Source: Desulfovibrio aminophilus DSM 12254
Lineage (GTDB): Bacteria > Desulfobacterota > Desulfovibrionia > Desulfovibrionales > Desulfovibrionaceae
Direction: 5' to 3'
Assembly (NCBI RefSeq): GCF_000422565.1
Contig: NZ_AUMA01000003.1
Span: 248,001 to 312,000 of the forward strand
DNA: 64,000 bases
In this document: positions 41,637-53,043 of the stretch, piece by piece
How positions within the stretch are numbered: position 1 is the first letter of the stretch
Layout: each line of letters starts with the position of its first letter
Program-made: the position numbers and the translations under genes
The notes under the pieces: generated by a model
Database searches by the model: none
Told to the model about the DNA's origin: nothing
Seen by the model: only the letters and a program-made list of their open reading frames with translations

Positions 41637-42041
41637 ATGCGGGTCTTGATCGTTGAAGACGATTTCTATTGCCGCACCATGCTGCACGATATCCTGCGGC
41701 CCTTCGGACAATGCGACATCGCCGTGAACGGCGAGGAAGCCGTCTTCGCCTTCAAGCGCGCGCTGGAGGAGACGCGGCCCTACGACCTCATCTGCCTGGA
41801 TCTTGTCCTGCCGGAGATGGACGGACATCAGGCCCTGCGGGAGATCCGCGCCCTGGAGAGCGATCGGGGAGGGAATTCCGGCCAGGAGGTCAAGGTCATC
41901 GTCACCACCATGCTCGACGACAAGAAGGAGACGCATGACGCCTTCTTCCTGGGCGGAGCCGCTTCCTATTTGGTCAAGCCCATCTCCGAGGAGGCCCTGC
42001 TGGAAGAATTGCGCAACCTGGGTTTCCTCTCCGTCGAATAG
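41637..42041 (+). CDS. Stand-alone response-regulator receiver protein
   Basis: 134 residues, a single receiver domain: VLIVEDDFYCR (acidic pocket), ICLDLVLPEMDG (phospho-acceptor Asp near 53), VIVTTMLDD (conserved Thr) and LVKPISEEALLEEL (conserved Lys). No output domain. GGGAGG lies 4 bp before the ATG. Probably a CheY-like signalling partner; the cognate kinase is not nearby. Confidence 0.9.
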   Translation: MRVLIVEDDFYCRTMLHDILRPFGQCDIAVNGEEAVFAFKRALEETRPYDLICLDLVLPEMDGHQALREIRALESDRGGNSGQEVKVIVTTMLDDKKETHDAFFLGGAASYLVKPISEEALLEELRNLGFLSVE

Positions 42042-42144
42042 GCACGTCGCGGCTCCCGGCCTGTTTGCTGTTTGCGTTGATCTGGGGTAAGGCTCTCCAC
42101 TTGCTCGACGCCGTCGTGGGGCCACTTTGTCTGTGAAGGAATGC

Positions 42145-43179
42145 ATGAGTCAAATACTCGGTGTAAAGTTCAACGATTACGGACAGGTGTATTATTTCAC
42201 CTCGGGCCCGTTCGTGGTTCAGGCGGGCCAGTCCGTCATCGTGCGCACGGAGCAGGGCATGGGCCTCGGCACGGTCATTGATGTGCGGCCCGGCGAGGTT
42301 TCGGCCGAGGGCGAGGAGCAGGACTCCGAGATCAAGCCCATTTACAGATTGGCCAATGAGGAAGACCTGCGTTCGGCGGCGGAGAACGAGCGTCTGGCCC
42401 GTGACGCCTACCGCTTCTGCCGCGACTGCATCCGTCGGCTGAGCCTGGACATGAAGCTGGTGGACGTGGAGGTCCATTTCGATCGCGGCAAGATGATCTT
42501 CTACTTCACCGCTCCCGGCCGCATCGATTTCCGCGAACTCATCAAGGATTTGGTGCGTGAGTACCGCACCCGCATCGAGCTGCGCCAGATCGGCGTGCGC
42601 CATGAGACCCAGATGCTCGGGGCCATCGGCAACTGCGGTCAGCTTTGCTGCTGCCGCCGTTTCCTGCGCAAGTTCGCTCCGGTGACCATCAAGATGGCCA
42701 AGGAGCAGAACCTGTTCCTCAATCCCACGAAGATATCCGGCATCTGCGGCCGCCTCCTCTGTTGCCTGTCGTACGAGCAGCAGGGCTACGAGGAGTTCCA
42801 CAAGCAGTGCCCGAAGATCGGCAAGAAGTACCAGACCACGCTGGGCCAGGTGAAGATCCTGCGCTCCAACTTCTTCAAGAAGACTCTGACCCTGTGGGTG
42901 GAGGGACTGGAGGAGAAGGAGATTCCCCTCGAACAGTGGCAGCAGATTTCCAAGAAGGGCCAGCAGCAGGCCGAGGAGCGCCAGGAACCGGCTTCCCGGC
43001 CGGAAGCCGCCCAGGCCGAAGGGGAGATCCTCGACGAGCCCGTCGACGCCCTGGCCGAGGAGGGGGAGGCCCCGCGTGAATCCGGAGCCGACGGGACCGA
43101 AGAGCCCCGGCGCGGCAAGCCCCGCAAGCGCCGCCGTTCACGCCGTCCCGGGCGCGGCCCCAAGCCGGAAGAATCCTGA
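42145..43179 (+). CDS. PSP1/RicT (YaaT)-like protein
   Basis: 344 residues from ATG 42145 behind GGA. The PSP1 core (about 1-260) includes LGVKFNDYGQVYYF, VDVEVHFDRGKMIFYFTAPGRIDFRELIKDLVREYRTRIELRQIGVRHETQMLG and a cysteine-rich part with GNCGQLCCCRRFL and GICGRLLCCLSYEQ, which bind iron-sulfur clusters in the RicT/YmcA/YlbF complex of Firmicutes. The C-terminal 70 residues are an acidic then Arg/Lys-rich tail (RKRRRSRRPGRG) that may bind RNA. RicT regulates RNA processing in Bacillus; the role here is inferred. Confidence 0.85.
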   Translation: MSQILGVKFNDYGQVYYFTSGPFVVQAGQSVIVRTEQGMGLGTVIDVRPGEVSAEGEEQDSEIKPIYRLANEEDLRSAAENERLARDAYRFCRDCIRRLSLDMKLVDVEVHFDRGKMIFYFTAPGRIDFRELIKDLVREYRTRIELRQIGVRHETQMLGAIGNCGQLCCCRRFLRKFAPVTIKMAKEQNLFLNPTKISGICGRLLCCLSYEQQGYEEFHKQCPKIGKKYQTTLGQVKILRSNFFKKTLTLWVEGLEEKEIPLEQWQQISKKGQQQAEERQEPASRPEAAQAEGEILDEPVDALAEEGEAPRESGADGTEEPRRGKPRKRRRSRRPGRGPKPEES

Positions 43180-43208
43180 TCGTTTTCCAAGCCAAGGAGT
43201 GACGCGTC

Positions 43209-45134
43209 TTGGAACGCTTTTTCGTCTCCACGCCCATCTATTACGTCAACGCCAAACCCCACCTGGGACACGCCTACACCACGGTGGTGGCCGACACCCT
43301 GACCCGCTTCAATCTGCTCATGGGAGCCCAGACCTATTTTCTCACCGGCACTGATGAGCACGGGGACAAGATCGTCAAGGCCGCGGCGGCCTCGGGCCAG
43401 TCGCCAAAGGAATACGCGGACCACATCAGCTCCCTGTTCCGCGACCTTTGGCCCAAGCTGGGCATCGCCAACGACCAGTTCATCCGCACCACGGATCCCA
43501 AGCACGTCAAGGTGGTTCAGGAGGTGCTTCAGAAGGTCTACGACGCCGGGGACATCTACTTCGGCGAGTACGGCGGGCATTACTGCTTCGGCTGTGAGCG
43601 CTTCTACACCGAGAAGGAGCTGGTGGACGGCCTTTGTCCGGACCACCAGACCAAGCCGGAGTACATCGCGGAGAAGAACTACTTCTTCCGCATGTCCAAG
43701 TACCAGGGCTGGCTCATCGACCACATCAAGGCCAACCCGGACTTCATCCGCCCCCGCCAGTACCGCAACGAGGTCCTGAGCCTCCTGGAGTCCGGCGCGC
43801 TGGAGGATCTTTGCATCTCGCGGCCCAAGTCCAGGCTGACCTGGGGCATCGATCTGCCGTTCGACTCGAACTACGTTTGCTACGTCTGGTTCGACGCGCT
43901 CATCAACTACCTTTCGGCCCTGGGCTGGCCGCGAGGGGAAAAGTTCAAGAAATTCTGGCCCTTCGCCAACCATATCGTCGCCAAGGACATCCTCAAGCCG
44001 CACGCCATCTTTTGGCCGACCATGCTCAAGGCCGCCGGACTGACGCCGTACCTGAGCCTGAACGTCCACGGCTACTGGCTCGTGCGCGAAGCCAAGATGT
44101 CCAAGTCCCTGGGCAATGTCATCGAGCCGTTGAAGATGGTCGACGCCTACGGAGTGGACGCCTTCCGCTATTTCCTGCTGCGCGAGATGGTCTTCGGCTC
44201 GGACGCCGCGTTTTCCGAGGAAGCCCTCGTGGGGCGGCTCAACGCCGACCTGGCCAACGACCTCGGCAACCTCTTCAACCGCTCCCTGGCCATGTGTCAC
44301 AAGTACTTCGGCGGCAAGATCCCCATACCGCAGGAGGAGGGGCCGGAGGACGCGGAGATCAAGCGTCTGGGCCGCGAGGCCATGGAGAAGTTCCAGCGGC
44401 ACTTCGAGGAATTTCAGTGTTCACGCGGCCTGGAAGGCCTCTGGGAGATGGTGCGCGGCCTGAACAAGTACATCGATTCCACCGCACCTTGGACGCTTTT
44501 CAAGAACAAGAACACGGCCCGACTGTCCACGGTCATGTATGTGCTGCTGGAGAACATGCGCAAGATCGCCGTGCATCTCTGGCCGGTCATGCCCGCGTCC
44601 GCCGAGCGCATGCTGGCTCAGCTGGGCATGACCTTCGATAAGGAGAAGGTCTATCTGCCCAAGGAGTTGGACGCCTGGGGCATCCTGGACAGCGGTTCGC
44701 AGGTGGCCGAGTCCTCCAATCTCTTCCCGCGCGTGGAGCTGCCCGAGCCCGCGCCCACGCCCAAGCCCGAAGGCGCGCCCAAGCCCGCGCCCAAGGCCGA
44801 GCCCCTGGCCGAGGCCGAGTTCGAGGATTTCCAGAAACTGGACATCCGCGTGGGCACCGTGCTGGAAGCCCTGCGTCATCCGGACGCGGACAAGCTCCTG
44901 GTGGTGCGCGTGGACCTGGGCGAGGCCGAACCCCGACAGATCGTCTCGGGCATCGCCGAATTCTTCAAGCCCGAGGAACTGCCCGGCCGCCAGGTCGTGG
45001 TCGTGGCCAACCTCAAGCCGCGCAAAATCCGCAAACAGCTCTCCCAGGGCATGATCCTGACGGTGAAGACCGAAGCGGGCATGGAACTGCTCGCCACTCC
45101 GGGCCAGGTTCCCGGAGGGAGCCGCGTATCCTAA
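43209..45134 (+). CDS. metG: Methionyl-tRNA synthetase
   Basis: 641 residues from TTG 43209, 8 bp after GGAG. STPIYYVNAKPHLGHAY holds the HIGH-type motif, CFGCERFY...LCPDH the cysteine cluster, EAKMSKSLGN the KMSKS loop, and the C-terminal 110 residues (FQKLDIRVGTVLEALRHPDADKLLVVRVDLG) the EMAP-II/tRNA-binding domain. A Pro/Ala/Lys linker joins them. A strong terminator follows. The upstream gene ends 30 bp before, suggesting co-transcription with the PSP1 gene. Confidence 0.97.
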   Translation: MERFFVSTPIYYVNAKPHLGHAYTTVVADTLTRFNLLMGAQTYFLTGTDEHGDKIVKAAAASGQSPKEYADHISSLFRDLWPKLGIANDQFIRTTDPKHVKVVQEVLQKVYDAGDIYFGEYGGHYCFGCERFYTEKELVDGLCPDHQTKPEYIAEKNYFFRMSKYQGWLIDHIKANPDFIRPRQYRNEVLSLLESGALEDLCISRPKSRLTWGIDLPFDSNYVCYVWFDALINYLSALGWPRGEKFKKFWPFANHIVAKDILKPHAIFWPTMLKAAGLTPYLSLNVHGYWLVREAKMSKSLGNVIEPLKMVDAYGVDAFRYFLLREMVFGSDAAFSEEALVGRLNADLANDLGNLFNRSLAMCHKYFGGKIPIPQEEGPEDAEIKRLGREAMEKFQRHFEEFQCSRGLEGLWEMVRGLNKYIDSTAPWTLFKNKNTARLSTVMYVLLENMRKIAVHLWPVMPASAERMLAQLGMTFDKEKVYLPKELDAWGILDSGSQVAESSNLFPRVELPEPAPTPKPEGAPKPAPKAEPLAEAEFEDFQKLDIRVGTVLEALRHPDADKLLVVRVDLGEAEPRQIVSGIAEFFKPEELPGRQVVVVANLKPRKIRKQLSQGMILTVKTEAGMELLATPGQVPGGSRVS

Positions 45135-45154
45135 TCGGAGCGGGAATTGTATTG

Positions 45155-45187
45155 AAAAGGCCGTCCGGTTCCGGGCGGCCTTTTTTT
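45155..45187. terminator. Bidirectional terminator after metG
   Basis: AAAAGGCCGTCCGG-TT-CCGGGCGGCC followed by seven T, with four A on the other side. It can end metG and the convergent DUF523/DUF1722 gene. Confidence 0.9.
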
Positions 45188-46152
45188 CAAGCATGATTGC
45201 GCAGCTTCAGTTCCAGGGGGTGGGGATTGAGGTAGACCTGCCCCGCCAGATACTCCTGGCCGTATTTGCGCACGTAGTGGTTGAGCAGGGTCACGGGCAC
45301 GATGAGCGGCGTCAGCTCCCGGCCGTAGGCCCCGATGACCTCCAGCAACTCCCGCTTCTCGTCGGGCTCGAGCACTTTCTTGAAATAGCCCATGATATGC
45401 TGGAGCACGTTGACGTTCTTCTTTACCGTCGAGAGCAGGCTGAGCGTGGGGAAGAGCAGCGTGGCGTAATCCCCCGCCAGGGCGCCCAATTCCTCGCCCC
45501 GGGCGGCGGCCACCATGCGGCCCAGTTCGCGGTAGGCCGGGATGGCGTGGGCCATGATCAGGAGCTTGTGCCGGGTGTGGAAGTCCACCAGCTTTCCGGG
45601 GGTGGGATCGTTTTCCAGGAAGTCCCGCCAACGGCGCATGACGAAGATTCGGGTCAGGAAGTTTTCCCGCAACGCCGGGTCGTGCAGTCGTCCCTCATCC
45701 TCCACGGGCAGCAGCGGAAAGCGTTCCATGAAGAGCCGGGCGAAGAGGCCCACTCCGCGCTTGGACGGCACTCCGCCATCGGGAGGGTAGACCTTGACCT
45801 GGGACATGCCGCTGGAGGGGGAGCCGTACTTGAAGATGAAGCCGCACAAGTCTTCGGACTCCAGGCGGTCCAGGGCGGTCGCGGCCCAGGCCGTCATGCG
45901 CTCCGTGTGATCGATGCCGGTTTTCCGGGTCAGCAGGCGCGGGCGTTCGGGATCGCCCACCAGACGCATGGCTTCGCGCGGCACGGGCAGGCCGCACTCC
46001 ACCTCCGGGCAGACCGGAACGAACTGGACGAAGGGCCCCAGGGTGTCACGCAGGAAATGGTCCAGTTTGTGGCCGCCGTCGAAGCGCACGTTCTCGCCGA
46101 GCAGGCAGCGGCTCACGCCGAGTTTCAGAATGGGGGCGGCTGGGGCGTTCAT
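45187..46152 (-). CDS. DUF523/DUF1722 protein (YbgA-related)
   Basis: 321 residues. The N-terminal domain (LGVSRCLLGENVRFDGGHK, FVPVCPEVECGLPVPREAMRL, CGFIFKYGSPSSGMSQVKVY) is the DUF523 cysteine-rich domain. The C-terminal domain (LVDFHTRHKLLIMAHAIPAYRELGRMVA...YFKKVLEPDEKRELLEVIGAYG) is DUF1722. The fused form is common in proteobacteria; roles in thiouridine removal (DUF523/TudS-like) have been shown for relatives. The cysteines could bind an iron-sulfur cluster. Confidence 0.88.
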   Translation of the reverse strand: MNAPAAPILKLGVSRCLLGENVRFDGGHKLDHFLRDTLGPFVQFVPVCPEVECGLPVPREAMRLVGDPERPRLLTRKTGIDHTERMTAWAATALDRLESEDLCGFIFKYGSPSSGMSQVKVYPPDGGVPSKRGVGLFARLFMERFPLLPVEDEGRLHDPALRENFLTRIFVMRRWRDFLENDPTPGKLVDFHTRHKLLIMAHAIPAYRELGRMVAAARGEELGALAGDYATLLFPTLSLLSTVKKNVNVLQHIMGYFKKVLEPDEKRELLEVIGAYGRELTPLIVPVTLLNHYVRKYGQEYLAGQVYLNPHPLELKLRNHA

Positions 46153-46207
46153 TGACCCAGAAAAGCACTGAAGAGCCGAAATGGCAAGGGGGGCGAGAGC
46201 GGTCTGC

Positions 46208-46519
46208 TCAGGCCGGACAGACAGCTTCCTCGACGGCCAGGATCTTTTCGGCGATGCCGTGCCCCACCACGAGGTCGGAGCCGCGCACGCGGAGACGGCA
46301 GGGGCCGGGGCTGGAGGAGAGTATTTCCACCGTGGTGCCCGGAGTCAGGCCCAGGGCGAAGACCCGGCAGCGGGGGCAGGCGCAGTCCTCCACGCGGGCG
46401 ATGCGCACGATGGATCCGTTTGGGAAGGAAGCCAGGGAGCGGAGCCCGTCCTGGCCGTGCCCCGAATGATGCTGGTGGTGCTTCGATACGCCGTGGCAAC
46501 CGCAGTGAGGAAACTTCAT
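46208..46519 (-). CDS. FeoA-domain protein with His/Cys-rich N-terminus
   Basis: 103 residues from ATG 46519. The first 22 residues (MKFPHCGCHGVSKHHQHHSG) contain seven His and Cys residues, suggesting metal binding. From residue 30, LRSLASFPNGSIVRIARVEDCACPRCRVFALGLTPGTTVEILSSSPGPCRLRVRGSDLVVGHGIAEKILA is the SH3-like FeoA domain, with another Cys-Pro-x-Cys in place of the usual loop. FeoA supports ferrous iron uptake by FeoB, which is not encoded here. A Fur-like sequence lies just upstream. Confidence 0.8.
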   Translation of the reverse strand: MKFPHCGCHGVSKHHQHHSGHGQDGLRSLASFPNGSIVRIARVEDCACPRCRVFALGLTPGTTVEILSSSPGPCRLRVRGSDLVVGHGIAEKILAVEEAVCPA

Positions 46520-46524
46520 GGACG

Positions 46525-46541
46525 TGAGAATAAGAATCAAT
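46525..46541 (-). promoter_or_regulatory. Possible Fur box upstream of the FeoA gene
   Basis: TGAGAATAAGAATCAAT is an AT-rich run resembling three imperfect GATAAT-type hexamers of Fur boxes, a few bases before the FeoA start. The match is partial; support comes mainly from the gene it precedes. Confidence 0.3.
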
Positions 46542-46743
46542 TTCGTGGCTGTCAACAGGTATCGCGTGAACTCTGAAAGCCTTGTGGGACAAGCCTCGTC
46601 TTGGATGTTGCCCCCGTGGCGGTTCTGGGCTATCAGGGGGGCCGTGCGTCAGCTCTCCCCACTTGCCCTTCGACTCGTGAATGCTTACCATCCGGTGCTT
46701 CCGGAGCATCCCTCGGAACCATCAAACCGACCCGGCGGAATCC

Positions 46744-49986
<3,243 letters not shown>

Positions 49987-50007
49987 CGCTCCAGGACGGA
50001 TTCGCGA

Positions 50008-51426
50008 ATGAAGAAGGAATACTGCGGTCTCTTCGGCATTTATGGCCATCCCGAGGCCGCGCGCATGACCTATTTCGGCCTCTACGCCCTCCAGCACCGG
50101 GGGCAGGAGTCGGCGGGCATCGTCTCCTGGGACGGGACCAAGCTCCGCGAACAGCGGGGAATGGGCCTGGTTGCCGAGGTCTTCAACGAGCGGCACCTGG
50201 GCAAGGAACTCAAGGGCAATGTGGCCATGGGCCACATCCGCTACTCCACCACGGGCGTCTCGCTGCTGCGCAACGCCCAGCCCTTCATGGTCCGCTTCGG
50301 CGACTACCGTTTGGCCGTGGGGCACAACGGCAACCTCGTGAACACCTTCGAGCTGCGCCGTGAACTGGAAGCCCAGGGGTCCATCTTCCAGACCACCATG
50401 GACACCGAGGTCTTCGTCCACCTCATCGCCAAGAACATGAACGGCTCCACTCTGGAGGAGGCCGTCATCAAGGCCTGCCAGAAGATCAAGGGCGCATACT
50501 CCTTGCTCATCATGGCCAACGACAAGCTCATCGCCGTGCGCGATCCGAACGGCTTTCGGCCCCTGGCCCTGGGCCGTCTCGGCACGAGTTACTGTTTCGC
50601 CTCCGAGACGTGCGCCTTCGACCTCGTGGAGGCCGAATATCTGCGTTCCGTGGAGCCCGGCGAAATGGTCGTGATCCAGGGCAACCATATGCAGAGCTAC
50701 CGCATCGCCGAGCCCGGACGCACGAGCCAGTGCATCTTCGAACTCATCTACTTCGCCCGGCCCGACTCCCTGGTCTTCGACGAGGTGGTCTACGAGCGCC
50801 GCAAGGAGATGGGCAAGATTCTGGCCCTGGAAGCCCCGGTGGAGGCTGACTACGTCATGCCCTTCCCGGACTCCGGTTCCTACGCCGCCCTGGGCTACGC
50901 CCAGGCCTCCGGTCTGCCGTTGGAATTCGCCATGATCCGCAACCACTACGTGGGGCGCACCTTCATCCAGCCCTCCCAGAACATGCGCGACTTCGGGGTG
51001 CGGGTGAAGCTCAATCCCGTGCGGAGCATGATCGCGGGCAAGCGCATCCTCATCGTCGAGGACTCCATCGTGCGCGGCACGACCATCCGCACCCGCGTGA
51101 AGAAGCTGCGGGAACTGGGAGCGCGGGAGATCCACATGCGGGTCGCCTGTCCGACCATCAAGTTCCCCTGCTTCTACGGCATCGATTTTTCCTCCAAGGG
51201 CGAACTCATCGCGGCCAATACGCCGGTGGCCGACATCGCCCGCTTCATCGGTCTGGACTCCCTGCACTACCTCTCCATCGAGGGACTTCTCTCCTCGGTG
51301 AAGAGCAGGGATTCCTACTGCCTGGCCTGCTTCAACGGGGACTATCCCGTGGCGTTGCCGGACCACCTCGGCAAGATGTGCCTGGAGGATCAGGCCGCTC
51401 CCGGCATCATCAAGCAGTTCTGCTAG
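50008..51426 (+). CDS. purF: Amidophosphoribosyltransferase
   Basis: 472 residues. The N-terminal glutaminase has Cys6 in MKKEYCGLFGIYG, close to the start; relatives process to expose this Cys as nucleophile. GHIRYSTTG and GHNGNLVN follow. The C-terminal phosphoribosyltransferase has ILIVEDSIVRGTTIRTRVKKLRE (PRPP motif) and ends with Cys residues (DSYCLACFNGDYPV) that may hold an iron-sulfur cluster. First step of purine synthesis. Confidence 0.97.
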   Translation: MKKEYCGLFGIYGHPEAARMTYFGLYALQHRGQESAGIVSWDGTKLREQRGMGLVAEVFNERHLGKELKGNVAMGHIRYSTTGVSLLRNAQPFMVRFGDYRLAVGHNGNLVNTFELRRELEAQGSIFQTTMDTEVFVHLIAKNMNGSTLEEAVIKACQKIKGAYSLLIMANDKLIAVRDPNGFRPLALGRLGTSYCFASETCAFDLVEAEYLRSVEPGEMVVIQGNHMQSYRIAEPGRTSQCIFELIYFARPDSLVFDEVVYERRKEMGKILALEAPVEADYVMPFPDSGSYAALGYAQASGLPLEFAMIRNHYVGRTFIQPSQNMRDFGVRVKLNPVRSMIAGKRILIVEDSIVRGTTIRTRVKKLRELGAREIHMRVACPTIKFPCFYGIDFSSKGELIAANTPVADIARFIGLDSLHYLSIEGLLSSVKSRDSYCLACFNGDYPVALPDHLGKMCLEDQAAPGIIKQFC

Positions 51427-51433
51427 GAGACGC

Positions 51434-52459
51434 ATGCCAATGAACAGCCTGGCCCCGGAACGCGACTGGCTGGCCCTGGCCCGCGAGGTTCTGGACATCG
51501 AGGTCGAGGGACTGGCCGCCGCGCGCGACCAGATCGGCCCGGGATTCCTCCAGGTTCTGCGGAACATGGCCCGTTGCACCGGTCGCGTGGTGGTCACGGG
51601 CATCGGCAAGTCCGGGCTGGTGGGGCGCAAGATCGCGGCCACCTTGTCGAGCACCGGTACGCCGTCCTATTTCCTCCACCCCGTGGAGGGGGCGCACGGC
51701 GACATGGGCATGATCCGCTCCGACGACGTGATCCTGGCCCTGTCCAACAGCGGCGAGACCGACGAACTGCTGAACATCCTGCCCGCGTTCCGAACCCTGG
51801 GCGCGTTCATCGCGGCCCTTACCGGCAATCCCGAATCCTCCCTGGGGCGTTTGGCCGACGCGGTCATTCCGGTGCATGTGCCGCGCGAAGCCTGCCCGCT
51901 GGGCTTGGCCCCCACGGCCAGCACCACAGCGACCCTTGCCGTCGGCGACGCCCTGGCCGTCTGCCTCATGGAGTACAAGGGTTTCGACACGAACGACTTC
52001 CGCCGCGTCCATCCGGGCGGCAGCCTGGGGCGTCAGCTCTCGCTCTTCGTTCAGTCGCTCATGCACACGGAGAACCTCCCTCTGGCGCGGCTCGGAGCGC
52101 CCCTGTCCCAGGCCCTGGAAACGCTCAACCGGGGCGGGCTGGGCTTGGTGGCTGTTTTGGACGCGGACGGCCGCGTGAGCGGGGTGCTCACCGACGGCGA
52201 CGTGCGGCGTATGGTCTGCAAGGGCGGCTTCCAGGCGAAAGATCCGGTGGAGGCGCATATGACCCGCAACCCCCGGCGCGTCCGCGTGGGGGACTCGGCG
52301 GCCCGCGCCCTGGACATCATGGAGGCGCACCAGATCCTGGTCCTGCCCGTGGTGGGCGAGAACGAGCGACTGGCCGGGCTCATCCACCTCCATGACCTGT
52401 TGGGCAAGGGCCGCTTCCGCTTTGCCTCCGGTTCGTCCAGCGGCGGTGTCGGCGACTGA
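51434..52459 (+). CDS. kdsD: Arabinose-5-phosphate isomerase
   Basis: 341 residues. The SIS domain (about 40-190) has TGIGKSGLVGRKIAATLSSTGTPSYFLHPVEGAHGDMGMI and LALSNSGETDELLNILP; two CBS domains follow (LSQALETLNRGGLGLVAVLDADGRVSGVLTDGDVRR and ALDIMEAHQILVLPVVGE). It converts ribulose 5-phosphate to arabinose 5-phosphate for Kdo of LPS. AGGAG precedes the ATG, 7 bp after purF. Later kds genes are not in the window. Confidence 0.95.
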   Translation: MPMNSLAPERDWLALAREVLDIEVEGLAAARDQIGPGFLQVLRNMARCTGRVVVTGIGKSGLVGRKIAATLSSTGTPSYFLHPVEGAHGDMGMIRSDDVILALSNSGETDELLNILPAFRTLGAFIAALTGNPESSLGRLADAVIPVHVPREACPLGLAPTASTTATLAVGDALAVCLMEYKGFDTNDFRRVHPGGSLGRQLSLFVQSLMHTENLPLARLGAPLSQALETLNRGGLGLVAVLDADGRVSGVLTDGDVRRMVCKGGFQAKDPVEAHMTRNPRRVRVGDSAARALDIMEAHQILVLPVVGENERLAGLIHLHDLLGKGRFRFASGSSSGGVGD

Positions 52460-52460
52460 C

Positions 52461-53030
52461 ATGGTGACGGCCCACAGCCAGGCGGGCGATCCGGGCGTCT
52501 GCGCCCGCTGCGCGCTGCAAGGCCCCACCTGCTGCCGCACCGAAATCGGGCGGGAAGAGTTCTGCTTTCCCCTGTCCAAAGTGGAGCAGGCCCGCATCCG
52601 TGACATTCTGCCCGCGTCTGGAGGCTTCGCCCTCCAGGACAACACGGCGGCCTTCGTGGACGGGGTCTGCCGCCTGTTCCCGGGGGAGGAGGCGGAGGTC
52701 CGGGCGCTGTTTCCGGCCCGCAAGCAACATTTCCGTCTGGCCTTGGACGAACGGGGAGCCTGTCGGCTCCTGGGAACCCAGGGCTGCCTGCTGCCTCGCG
52801 AGGGGCGGCCCTATTACTGCCGCCTGTTTCCGCTGTGGGTCACGGGCGTGGAGATCACGGTGTTCGACGCCCAGGGGTGCTTGGTCCGCCGGGAATCCCG
52901 GAGCGTCGCCGGGCTTCTGGAGCGGCTTGCCATGACCCGGGCCGAAGTTTTCGACCTGCATGGGCGCCTGCGCCTGGCCTGGGGCCTGCCGCCCCGACGC
53001 GGCCTGGCGCCGGTCCGGCGCGGTTTCTGA
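52461..53030 (+). CDS. YkgJ-like Cys-cluster metal-binding protein
   Basis: 189 residues, starting 1 bp after the kdsD stop. VCARCALQGPTCCRTEIGREEFCFPLS and ACRLLGTQGCLLPREGRPYYCRLFP contain the Cys pattern (CxxC-type clusters and C...YYCRLFP) of the YkgJ/UPF0153 zinc- or iron-chelating family. It ends with a basic tail (PRRGLAPVRRGF). Function unknown; it lies between kdsD and a PBP gene and is probably co-transcribed. Confidence 0.8.
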   Translation: MVTAHSQAGDPGVCARCALQGPTCCRTEIGREEFCFPLSKVEQARIRDILPASGGFALQDNTAAFVDGVCRLFPGEEAEVRALFPARKQHFRLALDERGACRLLGTQGCLLPREGRPYYCRLFPLWVTGVEITVFDAQGCLVRRESRSVAGLLERLAMTRAEVFDLHGRLRLAWGLPPRRGLAPVRRGF

Positions 53031-53043
53031 GGACGAGGATGTG

